From Schizochytrium sp. TIO01 (Eukaryota; Sar; Bigyra; Thraustochytrida; Thraustochytriidae): 64,000 nt of DNA. Of the stretch, positions 31,137 through 42,523 are shown one piece after another. Below the pieces are notes generated by a model that had not been told where the DNA came from, searched no databases, and saw only the letters and a program-made list of their open reading frames with translations. Position 1 is the first letter of the stretch; each line of letters starts with the position of its first letter. Location: positions 600,859 through 664,858 of the forward strand of contig SMSO01000006.1 of assembly GCA_004764695.1 (NCBI GenBank), read 5' to 3'. The translations under genes were made by a program, and so were the position numbers.

Positions 31137-31367
31137 TGAATGAATGAATGAATGAATGAATGAATGAATGAATGAATCAATCAATCAATCAATGAATGAA
31201 TCAATGAATCAATCAATGAATGAATCAATCAATCAATGAATCAATCAATGAATGATTGAATGAATCAATCAATCAATGAATGAATCAATGAATCAATGAA
31301 TCAATCAATGAATGATTGAATGAATCAATCAATCAATGAATGATTGAATGAATCAATCAATCAATGA
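31137..31367. repeat. GAAT/CAAT compound tetranucleotide array with higher-order repeat
   Basis: About 58 tetranucleotides. It starts with roughly nine pure GAAT, then mixes GAAT and CAAT with occasional GATT. A block of about 35 bases containing GAATGATTGAATGAATCAAT recurs three times in the second half, so unit order, not just unit sequence, has been duplicated. Confidence 0.9.
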
Positions 31368-31552
31368 AAGAAAGCACCTCTGCGGGTACCCATCTATAGC
31401 TAGCTAAAAAGAGGCAGAGTGTAGAGTACAGGTAATTAATTCAATTGGGGCGAAATCAAATCAGCACGACGTAAAGGTAGTGCAAGTGAGCAAACAAACA
31501 GCTTGAAGAAACCTGTCTGACAGCGCGTGGGCGTCTTTGCCAGGCCACCTAT

Positions 31553-31573
31553 TCTGCTGCTGCTGCTGCTGCT
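31553..31573. repeat. (CTG)n trinucleotide run
   Basis: Seven consecutive CTG units. A + strand frame reads poly-Leu through it, and another reads poly-Ala. Confidence 0.85.
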
Positions 31574-32129
31574 AGTCCTGGCAATCTTGACTGACTGTCT
31601 AAGTAAACGAGTGAGTGAGTGAGTGAGTGAGTGAACGAAGCTGGTAGCTCTGCCTGGGATAGGCAGGTCATCAACGCATTCTCAGTTTCATTGAGACCTG
31701 AAAGAAACAAACTCAAGGCAACTCGACGTGAGGACTGTCACTGCCGGGTACAAACAAACCCACACCAAGGAGCAAAACCGTTGCAGCCCAAATCATTAGC
31801 ACCTCCCCTCCAGGTTGCAAATTGACCGAGCCTCGTGCACATCTCGTCGATATTTAGGAAATGCAAGGAGTACGCAGGACACGAAACAAAATAACAATGG
31901 CTGGCAGGCCCCTCCTGAGGAGAAGACAAATACCTCGCTCGTTATACCTGCCCAGTGACTGTCGAGTGATCGATCGATTGTTTTGGCTTTGGTCTTCCTC
32001 CGCCCAAGTTGCTGCCTTTGTTTTAACTTGCTGCTCGATCAGTCTCTCAGTCAGTCTCCAAGAACTCCTTCTCGCTCACGATGCACGTGAGTCATCCTTC
32101 AAATGAACTTCATAAACCCTCTGCGGCAG

Positions 32130-32181
32130 ATTAAAAAAACAAAAACAAAAACAAAAACAAACAAAAACAAACAAAAAACAA
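32130..32181. repeat. (AAAAAC)n / (AAAC)n A-rich array
   Basis: Irregular A-rich repeat with single C at four- or six-base spacing. Confidence 0.85.
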
Positions 32182-33069
32182 GAACCATGAGGCCAGGTAC
32201 TCACTCACTCCATAATGCACAGAAGAAGCTAGTTAGCTGGCTAGCTAGCACTTGGTAGCCAGCCCTCTTCGGCACGTAAAAAGCAGTGGAGATGAGTAAG
32301 AAATAATGGTAAATTAGAACATAAGAAAGAACAAAGTAAGTAAGAGCATCAATAAATGGCCTACCATGAGAAGGTAACAGCAGCGGCCAAGTTCAGGTCA
32401 AGACTGCTCCGCTTCACCAGCTCGCAGTTTGGGGAGAGGCGCTGCAGGCTGCGTAAAGTGATGGTGCCCTGCGTGCGTGCCGGTGGAGAGCGTAGCGTCG
32501 CGCGTGGAGGACCTGCTGGAGCTCGGCATTTTGGCCACGCAGAGAATGCAATGTCCATTTCTCACGATAAGAATGTCCGCGCTATAACTTGTGGACTACT
32601 TTTTTACTCTTTATTCTGCGGTGATGAGGTCAATTCTATTCTTTTAATTACTAAAATAATGAACAAAATGAAACCAAAACGTTTTTGTTTTCGTTTGTTT
32701 TTCAAGTCACGTTTTCCATATCACCTACAAAGAGGTTGTTTTTTATTAAAGTAAAGTTTACAATCACATGCAAAGGCGAGTTGACCTGACAAAGAGAACT
32801 AGCTCGATGACCCTTTTGTTTTTATTTTTGTTTGGTTTTGCTTTTGTTTTCTTGCAGAGAAGCGCTACGCAGTCTTCCGCCTGGGAGCCTGGAGCTCACA
32901 TACATTTGACATGGTGCAGATTGAGGATTAGATCGATTGCGATTGTAGTAGTAGGCTATTTCCATTCCATTTCAATGATCCCCGTAAAGTCATTGCAGTC
33001 TGCCGAGTCTGTTAAGTTTTTGCCCCCTCCTTGCTTCCACTTCCCTCATTTCCTCCTTTTGTCGCTTTA

Positions 33070-33100
<31 letters not shown>
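33070..33100. repeat. (CTTT)n microsatellite
   Basis: About eight CTTT units inside a longer pyrimidine tract up to 33150. Confidence 0.9.
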
Positions 33101-33101
<1 letters not shown>

Positions 33102-33848
33102 TTTCTTTTCTTTCTTCCTTTTCTTTCTCTTCTTTGCTTTCTTCGTTGTTCTAGTTCCTCCGTTCCAGTCCATCTTCTTCGTTCATTCGCGCCGCAAATT
33201 GTCGCGGCCAATCTCGAAGCTGAGCGAGACGAGAGCAGACGCGCCAGAGGACTGGCAAGCTGGACGCGGAGGCCTTGCGAGGCGAACTCACAACCGGCAC
33301 AGCTTTGTGGAGAGGAGGAGTCCAGCCAGAGCTCTTGCTTGCTTGCCTGCCTGCCTGCCTTAAAGTAGACAGCGTTACTTTGCCCCAGCTGAGCTAGCTC
33401 ACAGGTTTGCAATTAGAAACCAGAAATAACAAGACGTGTAAGCTTCGAGTCCAGCCACAGCAAATCGGTAAACCTCAAGGGAAGCTTGGCGTGGTCTTTG
33501 AGTTGCCAAGGCGCTGCCGGTCTGCGAAAAGTGCAGAGTTTAGCTGTGATTTTCGTCGCGTCCTAGCGGCCTCGCAGCGGATAAAGCGGGCTTGTACGCG
33601 GAAGCATCGCCGACTTTACTCTCAACAAAGGTGCCAGCTATTAAGCTCAGCTGCTGTTGGTCTGCAAAGTTTGTACTGAGATTAGGTCCGTTGTTTCACA
33701 CAGGGTAATAGACGGCGCAAGGCAAAGGCTAGAGTACTTACAGCAAGGAGGCTTTTCGAAACAGTGTGGTAATTGATTAGGCATTTTACCGATTGATTGG
33801 CCGATCGGCATTTGTTGAAATTTCGACGAAGAGTCTCAATTAAATAAG

Positions 33849-35177
33849 ATGGAGGGCTTCAAGTCTTGCACAGGGATGCTCGACCGCTTCTCAAACCAGG
33901 GCTATGAGAGCCATACGGGCAAAATTACAGCCCCTTTTGGCTGGTGGTCTCCCACGTACCTTTATGATTATGTGGCGCTTATTGTCCTACTTTACATGCT
34001 GGTTCAACCCTTTACCGTGTTTAACGTTTACACTACAAGCGTCTTTGATCTCTCGGACGAGGGCGTGCAGCGACCCTTGTATGATGATCAGCTCACCGTT
34101 GAAGAGATTGCCATTATGATCATTGTCCCGAGCGCCTTCATGTATGCAGTGTTTTTCGTTCGCCGGCTCGACTGGCTTGAGGACCTGCATTCAATCTTCT
34201 GCACCCTCGCTGCTGCGCTTATGATTTCCAACTTTTGCTACTTCACTCTCAAGACTGCCGTGAGTCGTCCACGCCCTGATGTCGTGGCCCGCTGCGCTCC
34301 CGCCTGTCTGCAAAATATCACTTGGATGTGCACCACTGTTGATAACTACAACGTTCCTGAACTATGTGCAGACAGCACTTGCTGCCCAATCCAATGTGGT
34401 GTTGTGGATCCACGCTACAAGCCAGGCACCGCTGTGACTTGCCCCATCACGGATACCCCGTTGTGGCAAGCCTGTGGTAGCTTGTGGGGCCGTTTGATCA
34501 CAGTTGAAGAAGCTGATTGCCGTGGTTCCCCTGGTGACGGTGTTTACTCCCCTTACACGATTCAGCAGGGTTTCACAAGTTTCCCAAGTGGTCATGTTAT
34601 TAACATTTCTGGTGTTTTCATGTTCAACTGGCTTTACCTTGCAGGTAAGATGCAAGTGTATGGACGTAATATTCAGCAACGCATGCTTTTACCTGGATTT
34701 GCCTTCATGAGTGCTTTTGCATTTGCTGTACTCTTTGTTATCGAGACACGCATTTCCAACAACAAGCACCGTATTTCTGATTGCATTGCTGGCTTCCTTG
34801 TTGGTGTTGTGCCGATGTGGTTCGTCTATCCTATTTACTTTCAATCGATCTTCCTTGGTGGCGAGCCTCTACGCCGCCCTAAGATGCGTTGTATGAACAT
34901 GCTTTCGCACCTGTGCTGCCGCGATCGCGCTCTTCAGCAGCCCTGGCCGCAGGAGGGATGGCTTCCCCTCCCGGTCCTTCGGAAGCAATCTTCAGAGGAT
35001 CTTGAGGATAACCAGGGAATTATTGGATCCACAAACTCTGCTTCTGTGGAAACTAACAAAGATGTCGATGCTGGCTCCACATCCCTTGCCAAAACCGATG
35101 TTGACGGGGTTGAGCTCGAAGCCACGGATGCAACTATGACAGAGAACAGCCAGCAGCGTGCGATGGCACAAGTGTAA
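33849..35177 (+). CDS. PAP2-family membrane lipid phosphatase
   Basis: A 442-residue protein from ATG (AAGATGG). PAP2/LPP enzymes remove phosphate from phosphatidate, lysophosphatidate or sphingoid phosphates at the outer or luminal membrane face. The three catalytic motifs are intact: C1 KTAVSRPRP (135-143), C2 SFPSGH (244-249) and C3 with R301, H307 and D311. Six membrane segments fit the hydropathy (about 38-60, 86-104, 114-134, 250-268, 283-301, 311-333). Between C1 and C2 the loop is about 100 residues long, against roughly half that in animal LPPs, and contains ten cysteines (149, 153, 161, 173, 178, 179, 183, 198, 209, 224), presumably disulfide-bonded in the lumen. The C-terminal 90 residues are acidic and cytosolic. 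It faces the sphingosine kinase gene, whose product could be a substrate source; that link is inference. Confidence 0.86.
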   Translation: MEGFKSCTGMLDRFSNQGYESHTGKITAPFGWWSPTYLYDYVALIVLLYMLVQPFTVFNVYTTSVFDLSDEGVQRPLYDDQLTVEEIAIMIIVPSAFMYAVFFVRRLDWLEDLHSIFCTLAAALMISNFCYFTLKTAVSRPRPDVVARCAPACLQNITWMCTTVDNYNVPELCADSTCCPIQCGVVDPRYKPGTAVTCPITDTPLWQACGSLWGRLITVEEADCRGSPGDGVYSPYTIQQGFTSFPSGHVINISGVFMFNWLYLAGKMQVYGRNIQQRMLLPGFAFMSAFAFAVLFVIETRISNNKHRISDCIAGFLVGVVPMWFVYPIYFQSIFLGGEPLRRPKMRCMNMLSHLCCRDRALQQPWPQEGWLPLPVLRKQSSEDLEDNQGIIGSTNSASVETNKDVDAGSTSLAKTDVDGVELEATDATMTENSQQRAMAQV

Positions 35178-35317
35178 TTGAAGACATCAATTATCCATGT
35201 TGTTTTCTCATCCATCCGATTCTATACTCTTGTGAGTTCAAGTGTGGTAAAAATTCGTCTGTCAATATAATTAGATTGGCCGCAAGTATGTCACCCGACA
35301 ATCGTTTCTCACAACTC

Positions 35318-35353
<36 letters not shown>

Positions 35354-36551
35354 ATCAGCGATGCTGTTCTCGTGAGACATCCAAAACAATACGGCGCTTG
35401 TCTCCACCCGAACCTTGCAGTATCTATCTGGAGCATATATATATTTCCGTGCGTTGCATCACCCGATCGCTACACATTGCCTTCTAAGCTCGAGTTCATC
35501 ACTTCACACGTTGTTTGACATGAGCCTGCCTCGCAAACTCACGCATAATGAGTTTAGGCTTTGAACACAATCTTCAGTAAAACAAAAGCGGTGCGAGCTT
35601 GTGATTGCTATGCTTCATGATTCGGATTTAGCTTAGAGTCTTTTGGAGCGTAGACAAGTGGTGAAGTTTGTCTGACCATCCATGCATACAGAAACTTGTG
35701 TGGTGTGGAACGAAGGCAACTGGGATAGGTTCACAATGAATTTATTTGTATTTGCTTGCGAGGGTACCATTCAGGAGTTTTTCGCATCACAGATAACCCG
35801 TTTGTTAATGATTAACACCTCTTTTTCAGAATAAATTAATAACGAACTGAACACAGTACTTTAATGAAGTTTGAAAGTATACCATATGTTTCAGATATAT
35901 ACACTTGTCCTTAAAATGGACATTGCATCGTTTGGGTTAACGCGGCACTCATGATTGGAAAGAGAGAATTCCAAAAATTTAGGTTGTTAGGTGTTTCCCA
36001 TAAAATTGAACTTGCAACAAATTCAGGGTAGTAAAGATTTGCTGCTGGTTCAATTAGGAAGTTGCATATAAAACATAAAAGAAGTTGCAGCCTCAAACAA
36101 TTTTACTTTGTTACATATATTGCTAAGTTAGAGTGTAGTGCAAGAGTTGGATTTACTATAGTAACAATATTAATAGTTAATGCATTATCTTGTGAATATT
36201 GCCACTTATAAATGGCAGCCTCATATAATGTCAAATCAACATTGCTTATGACGATTGTGAAGACTGACACGTTTCTGAACTCAGAAGATCAAAATCATCA
36301 ACTGGTCTCACAACTCACTAGGAACTGTGCAGCCTCGCGCATATTTTTCGTTTAACAACACATAGAAAATGTAAAGCGATTACAATGATACAATCATGGC
36401 GAGGGAGGATATTTCCAATTCGCTTTGTAACATGTTTCATCAAAAGTGGCTCTTCTCTTGAATGTTGCTACCGAGGAATATCTGAAGTGGGTTGTAAGAT
36501 ATTGAAAAACAACTACTATATCTAAGCAATTATGCGGGCATCAAGAATTTG
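35178..36551. other. Convergent spacer between PAP2 (+) and sphingosine kinase (-) genes
   Basis: 1.4 kb of AT-rich sequence with both 3' regions and a 28-base A run at 35325-35352. No frame or RNA gene supported. Confidence 0.55.
35325..35352. repeat. Poly(A) tract, 28 bases
   Basis: Longest pure A run in the window, about 150 bases after the PAP2 stop on the coding strand. It resembles a genomic A tract rather than a retrocopy tail, since the gene itself is the resident copy. Confidence 0.92.
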
Positions 36552-38444
36552 CTATTTGATGTATGAAAAAAAGTCGGAGTGGGCTTGAGAGGTTTGCACT
36601 TGTAAGCGACTAATTGAGTCTTGAACGAGTTCACCATCAAGCACTAGTCGGCCTGGAATAGAGCCTTTTGATTGTGGTGCCTCCATCCGAAAGGCCTTCG
36701 CACGAATTCTTTCCCAACCAGGTACTTCGAACTGTTGCCCACTTTCAAGTGCAAGCAAGCCCCTAGTAAAATTGATGCGGTTGATATCTCGGACAAGCAC
36801 AATTTCAATACATCCGTTGTCTGGTTGCGCGTCGTGTATGAGATGCTGGTCTGAAGCAGGGTGGCTTGTGTTCATCGCCCACATCAACAAAAAGGTTCCA
36901 GACATGGTTTGCCAGGATTCTGGCGTCTCATCTTTTACATCTAACCCGGCATCGTAATAATCTCCTGAAGAAGTCAAGTGCTCGCTACTATCATTATGGG
37001 TCGTTCCGCGATCTGAATCGTGAAGACTATGAGAGGATAGCTCTACATTTCGGCTTTGGGTATCCTCATCATCATAAGGGAGGTAAGACAATGTACATTC
37101 ATATTTGCGAAAGCGAAGCAAATTCACTACAGCTTGGACGGTAAAGCGCCCTCCACCAAGGAAACGGAAAGCTTCTGATTCAATATCCGTATCAGATACA
37201 AAAGCCCAAGATACAGAAAGACTGACATAGGAAGGCTCGATGACGTTTCCTTCATGATCAAGCATATCCACGCGCCATAGATCGAGAGCTTGTACTCTTC
37301 CTCGGGCAATGCCAACTGCAGCAGTGACAGGGTCGTTGATGGGTTCATTTACAGCATGATGCAAAGAAGCGGCAATTCCATTGCCAGAGCCAGCAGGAAT
37401 GACTCCAAGAGGGATAGGGAGGCGTTCGTCTGCCGAAACAAGGCGTTTTAGTCCTTGAACAATTTCGTAGACAATGCCATCGCCACCTACTGCAATCACC
37501 CCATCATAATCTGCAATTTCTGCACGGTAGTCTAATATGATTCGTGTTGCGTCCATTCGACCCTTTGTTATTACTACTTCACAGTTAATTCTAGAGGCTT
37601 GAAGAATTGGCCTCACTTGGGACTCAAACACCTCTTCGGCGCGGCCCTGGCCGCTTTCCGGGGAGACGATGACAAGCATTTTTTTTGCTTTACTCACGCA
37701 AAGATCCGGGAAACCTTTTCCCGACACGGCTCCAACAATTGCGTACTCCCAGTGGTGCAATATAGCAGGGGTCTCAGCACTGAGCACAATCTTTTCGATT
37801 TCATCGCGAACAAGGCGGCTTCCACAACACGAACAGCAGCAGCACGAGCAGCAGCACAATGAGAATACCGAACACGGGCTACATTTTCGTTCTGCGCAGA
37901 GTGGGAACGACACAATCACAATTTCTGCGTCGTCCTGATCGGTGAGTTCTTCTTCCGCTTCATGCTCTTGTGTACTCATTGGCGATGACACACCCTGGTA
38001 GTGATACTGCTTGCGCCGCAGGTAGATGGCTGTAATATCTTGGAGCCATACTTCCCTTGCTACGTGTCCTGACGCGGTATCGACGATCTGGAGCACATCC
38101 TCAGAAAGTGTTACAGTTATAGGTCCGTCGATTCCCCTGCAGCGAAGGTCAGAAGGCCCAGATTCGAGCATATACTCTAAATCTGCTCCAAGCTGCCGTT
38201 CACCTTCAGCATGTGAAGACACGCCTCCATAATTTACAACATTCGAATCCGCTTGCATGGCGTTTGAATTTGAGACTCCGTGGCGTGAGGAGTTTCTCGA
38301 AGACGAAGTTAGCGAGGACAGTGATGATGATGAGGAGGAGGAGTTGCCAAATCTCCCATTGCTGGCGGTCCCGTTGTCAGAGTCTCCCTGAAGAAGAGGA
38401 GTCGAGTACTCCCGCTCTGTTACATCGCGGCTATGGCGAATCAT
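36552..38444 (-). CDS. Sphingosine kinase
   Basis: A 630-residue protein from ATG at 38444, ending TAG. It phosphorylates sphingoid bases using ATP, making signalling lipids. The diacylglycerol-kinase-type catalytic domain begins near 255. It has VIVSPxSGQG (258-267), the nucleotide motif GGDG at 320-323 within AVGGDGIVYEIVQGL, and PAGSGNG at 350-356. SWAFVSDTDIESE and FLGGGRF follow, which is the sphingosine-kinase form of the substrate motif, and then an acidic linker and C-terminal strands. Residues 95-240 look PH-like, as in plant sphingosine kinases. Inserted there is a run with 11 cysteines between 188 and 207, following C183. The first 65 residues are Ser-rich. Ceramide kinase is the main alternative, but the D-x-ES-E motif favours sphingosine kinase. 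Confidence 0.84.
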   Translation of the reverse strand: MIRHSRDVTEREYSTPLLQGDSDNGTASNGRFGNSSSSSSSLSSLTSSSRNSSRHGVSNSNAMQADSNVVNYGGVSSHAEGERQLGADLEYMLESGPSDLRCRGIDGPITVTLSEDVLQIVDTASGHVAREVWLQDITAIYLRRKQYHYQGVSSPMSTQEHEAEEELTDQDDAEIVIVSFPLCAERKCSPCSVFSLCCCSCCCCSCCGSRLVRDEIEKIVLSAETPAILHHWEYAIVGAVSGKGFPDLCVSKAKKMLVIVSPESGQGRAEEVFESQVRPILQASRINCEVVITKGRMDATRIILDYRAEIADYDGVIAVGGDGIVYEIVQGLKRLVSADERLPIPLGVIPAGSGNGIAASLHHAVNEPINDPVTAAVGIARGRVQALDLWRVDMLDHEGNVIEPSYVSLSVSWAFVSDTDIESEAFRFLGGGRFTVQAVVNLLRFRKYECTLSYLPYDDEDTQSRNVELSSHSLHDSDRGTTHNDSSEHLTSSGDYYDAGLDVKDETPESWQTMSGTFLLMWAMNTSHPASDQHLIHDAQPDNGCIEIVLVRDINRINFTRGLLALESGQQFEVPGWERIRAKAFRMEAPQSKGSIPGRLVLDGELVQDSISRLQVQTSQAHSDFFSYIK

Positions 38445-40329
38445 AGTGTCCCAGTCACCTCGGTGCTTTGAAGCCTAGATATTCCTTTGACCAGGTCTGC
38501 ACGATACTCTCCCTCACGATGTGCTCTCCCGCAATCGCTTTGCTGCAGCCTTTGCACGGCAAAAGGTATCTTACTTATTTCATCATTCGTTCATTATTTG
38601 CTCGGACAGTGGCTGCTTATTCCCTGATGATGGAAAAGTAGAGAAGAAAAGAGTACTAGACTAGAGAAAATTATTATTACATAGAGGTACGTAGTAGTCC
38701 ACTACGTATCTACTACTGAACAACGAAAGTATCTTTTTCTTGTGGGTCCCGCTGATAGGTACAAAGCTTGGTCCCTATTACTTAGACTCTCAAGGGCTTT
38801 CCAGGTTCAACAATGGCATCATGGTCGTTTGTGAAGAGCATATGGTTTTATGTAGATAGGTAGCAGCGATGGAGAAGCAAGCACAATAAGGGACTGCTTT
38901 TATCTTGGGGGTTTGCTTTCGAGATTAGGTCTAGGATAGTTTGTAAAGCAGCTGTGGTGCTGTGTATAGTTAGTTGAATATCTACAATTCATTTGTAGAG
39001 TAGTTTCGGATGGTAATCCTTCAGAACCAAATCACCAGTACTCAAATGCAGGGAAAATCTTGCATGCGAACTTCCAGTCGCGACTTCCAAGATACCTCTG
39101 AAGAATTTCAATGTTAAGAGCAGGAAAACTACGTGAAACTGATTCATTGGATCTGGAATGCACTTCACAAATTTCAATAATCAAAAATCATTGTACATAC
39201 CTGAGGGAACCTAAGTTTGATGTCATAATTTATGCTACCTGCCTGAGCTCTAGTGCATAACTACAACAGCTTTCTAATAAAAGCTTAACAGTTATTTTAT
39301 GAAATAGAACTATAATGTCTGATTTTAATTCTGAAAATCAGAATATCACGGGTTCAAATGATAAAACGAGTCATTAAGCATAAGCGGCTCTCACAAAAGC
39401 ATGCATATCGCAGGTACTTTTACAATTAAAAATAAAACACTAAAAAGTTTTAATATTAATGGCGCATGCGGAGAACAAGTTTTTATGAGTTTTAGATTTG
39501 TTTTGGTTTCCCTGTTCCTCGTTCAAAAGGATAATTTCGAGTTGTATTCAAAATCCATCACATGTAGTATGTCGCCTTCGGCCTATCTCAGTAGACAAAC
39601 TCTTGATCCTCTGCTATTTAAATTGTTAATTGCATGACCAAAAATCTTCAGTTAGTCTGCGTAGTACAGCTCGTTAGGCAAGTTCTAAAACATCGGAAAG
39701 CAAGTCTACATGTGGTATGGTAGTGAGTTTCAAGATAAACTCTATTTCTCATGATATCAGTTCATAGTTTTACCATCCGCTATCTTCCGGTCTGTTGCAA
39801 TATGGAGAAGCAGAGAGTGCCCCCCCCCCTCAATCTATGGGCAGGTAGGTCTTATTTTCAAGGAGGGCTCGTCATGTTCATCTTTTGCATCCGCCCGTCT
39901 CAGATCTTACCTGAGTTCGATTTGAACGCGTGGCAAGATTATTGGAACGGATTGACCTTTCAATGACAAAGGATTTTTCATTAGAAAATAAAATAAATAA
40001 ATCAATAAATAAATAGATCCATGAAAACCGATTCCCTGTACGATATTTTAAGCAGGGTCAAGTAACTTTTGCGTACTTGCTTCCTCTATGGCAATAGCAT
40101 TTGCGGAGTTGTCTTCGAAGCACATGAGTTTGCATTAATATAGGTGAAATATTCACTCAGAACTTGATCTAGTCAGCTATAAAAAGCTCCGCGACACATA
40201 CTTTGGAGAGAGACAGAAGAGCTAATGATAAAACTTTGATGCAAAGATGGATCGCTTTCCTTTTACGTATTTTGGATCCGTCGAACTCTGCATACAACAC
40301 CGTAAAATCGAAAACAGAAATCATAAAAG

Positions 40330-40429
40330 TTTTTTTTTTTTTTTTTTTTAATTCTTCATATTAATGGAAAAGAACAGAAAAGAAAAGAAAAGAAGAAGAG
40401 TATTTTATTTAAAAAAAAAAAAAAAAAAA
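40330..40429. repeat. T20 and A19 homopolymers facing each other
   Basis: T run at 40330-40349 and A run at 40411-40429, 61 bases apart, forming an inverted pair that could fold or reflect an old insertion. No other element structure seen. Confidence 0.8.
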
Positions 40430-41228
40430 GGTCAGATAGATAATACACACTGTCATAGACTTACTACTTTTTAAAAGCATGTTAAAATTCCAAATCCAAA
40501 AACGTCGGAACAAAAGAAAAACATAATAATCATTTTCAACATAAGTAGCAAAATAGCAGTATTACTAAGGGACTAAGGGACTAATCTTAGAAACTAATGT
40601 TGAATTTTGGAGAAACGTAATGAATTTAATAAACCTCAGAATGGGTGATGTACCGGCCCACCGACGGCTACAAAGTATGTTTGGCGATTATATAGAGATA
40701 AGGGTTGCAAATACAGTTCGACATGAGCATGCAAAAGGTGCATGACCATCCGCAGATAAGGATCAGGACTTACACTACAATAGCATAAGGCAACAACTTC
40801 AGTTATAGCGGTTGAGCAATTCTGGGATACTCAATATTATCATGATATGTTAGAGAAACCAGCTGGCACTAGTTGACTGTAATAATTAGTTGATAGGATG
40901 TTACTTCTTCAAATTTTCTCTTTAGTGATTTGCATATGTCCCACAGATGTGAAACCCATCTACTTGCCCAAGTCAAACTAGCTCTTTCCAAGTTCATAGA
41001 CTAGCCCAGGAACTTGTATCTTACGCGCAGAGATCAACGTTATCATTTACATGGCGCTAGTAGACCCTACTAAGCATTAGTTGTACAGCAGTATAATATC
41101 AGATAAGGTCAAAGTCAGTCACGTGTTAGCTAGTAGCAGTGTGCAGTTCTGGATGTTTCTGTGTGAAGTAATGCTATGCAGAGCTTAGTCCAGTTAGTAA
41201 AAACGAGATTGGTGGCATACGCACGAAA

Positions 41229-41248
41229 GGTGGCATACGTATGCCACC
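41229..41248. repeat. Perfect 20-bp palindrome built on GGTGGCATACG
   Basis: GGTGGCATACGTATGCCACC is fully self-complementary. A further direct copy of GGTGGCATACG lies at 41211-41221, and copies of the core GTGGCATACG recur at 43490-43499 and 46605-46614. Confidence 0.85.
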
Positions 41249-42523
41249 AAATTCAAAAATATTATAAAATAAATCATAAAATAAAAACAAAAGAATGATT
41301 TTTGCAACGGGATTAATCCTGGCAACTGTTCGCCAAGTCAAACAAGATTGATCACCTTGAACCCAGGCAAAATGTAAAAACTTACTCGGAAGCAATAACT
41401 CTCTGTTACTTTGTGAGACTCAATCCTTGTTGTTAATTTTGCAACGTATCATTCATGCTTGGGTTGTTGTTCCTGCTCGCATCTCAGCTTTTTCCAAATT
41501 GGTCTGGTCTAATTATTGAATGCATAATCATTCCTCGATGATTTCATTTTTCTTGGGAGGCAGCAACTCTTAGGAACATTTAGAAAATTCCAAAGTCTTA
41601 TGGGAACTCTCTTACGCAACTAAATTAACATGTTGACTTTGTCAAATTCTGTCCAAACTTACCAACAATGCTAACGAGAGTCTCAATTGCCCTTGTGATT
41701 CATTCACGATAGCTTCAAAAACTTGTTGGTCATTGCCCAGTTTCCATCAATAAGCAAGGCAAAGCAACATTATTGTTGTTTCCACAGATTACAGCCGACT
41801 GTCGTTGCAACGATCTCTGCTCTGACTGTGGCTATGGTGGTAGATTTGCCATTTGGTTCGTCAGCTCTTGAACCTTGGTCTTCTTCTACAGCAAGACTCA
41901 TGAATATTGTGCCGTGGTGCCGCCATTAGCCCGGCAATCTCCTTTGCAGCTCGGCGTCATTGCCTGGACTTAAATTGGCCATGGTTCTTGCTTCCCACTT
42001 GTTGGGTGATTCTCTGAACGCCCGTGGCCAGAGTTTATACTCCCCTATACCTCTATAAGCACGTATACGACAAATAGAAACAAAAAGGCATGTTTCGTCC
42101 GTACCGAGCAGTCGCTTTGAAAATCAGTGTAATTGAATTTCCTTCAGAAACTGCTGAATTTTGCCGTCGCATGTGCGAGTGAGGCCCCATGTAATCAATC
42201 ACATCTCCTGGCGAAAACGCGATCGATTTTCAGCACGGCGAGCAGAGCCGCGTCAGTTAGTTTTGTGAGTCGCCACACTTTCCCCGTTGACGAGCCCTGT
42301 TGTAGCTGCCAAGAGGCGCACTCCCAATCATTGTTCAGATGAAAGTTTTACTCTCCTCGTGCAAAAAAGGAGTGTACCCAGTCATAGTATTCAACTTGTG
42401 TAGTATTAGAATGCAGACGGGCGGCTTTCAAGGCAGGAAAATCAGCGAGTCTAATGGCAGGTGGAGGGAGCTCTCTCGCAATAAAAGGTAGTCTGGTGGA
42501 TCTTGGGGGCTATAAGCTCTTTC

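Larger units (their letters stand above)
29670..33848. other. 4.2-kb gene-poor stretch with repeats and unresolved exon-like islands
   Basis: No secure gene. GC-richer islands at about 30680-31080, 31740-31960, 32360-32560 and 33180-33680 give protein-like reads on one or both strands. For example, the - strand at 30884-31079 would encode a single hydrophobic span, but that span is antisense to a GAT/GAA repeat, so it may be an artefact. The islands are separated by microsatellites. Frames 32356-32754 (+, 132 codons from ATG) and 33407-33679 (+, from TTG) have no recognised homology. Confidence 0.4.
38445..41900. other. 3.4-kb AT-rich intergenic stretch
   Basis: The first few hundred bases are the sphingosine kinase promoter region. 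The rest has T and A runs at 40330-40349 and 40411-40429, and a paired GGTGGCATACG motif at 41211-41248. Short frames (such as 39751-39966, 71 codons from ATG, crossing a run of nine C) have no recognised homology. Confidence 0.5.

Noticed and set aside
32990-33412. 140-codon minus-strand frame with a long Lys/Glu/Arg block
   Set aside because: The block is the reverse read of a CTTT pyrimidine tract; the remaining part has competing frames on both strands.
35325-35352. A28 run as the tail of a retrocopied gene
   Set aside because: It lies just after the resident PAP2 gene and no second copy, truncated gene body or target-site duplication was found.
39340-39960. Two tRNA B-box-like strings (GGGTTCAAATG near 39352 and GAGTTCGATTT near 39914)
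   Set aside because: Neither has a matching A box or foldable acceptor and anticodon stems nearby.
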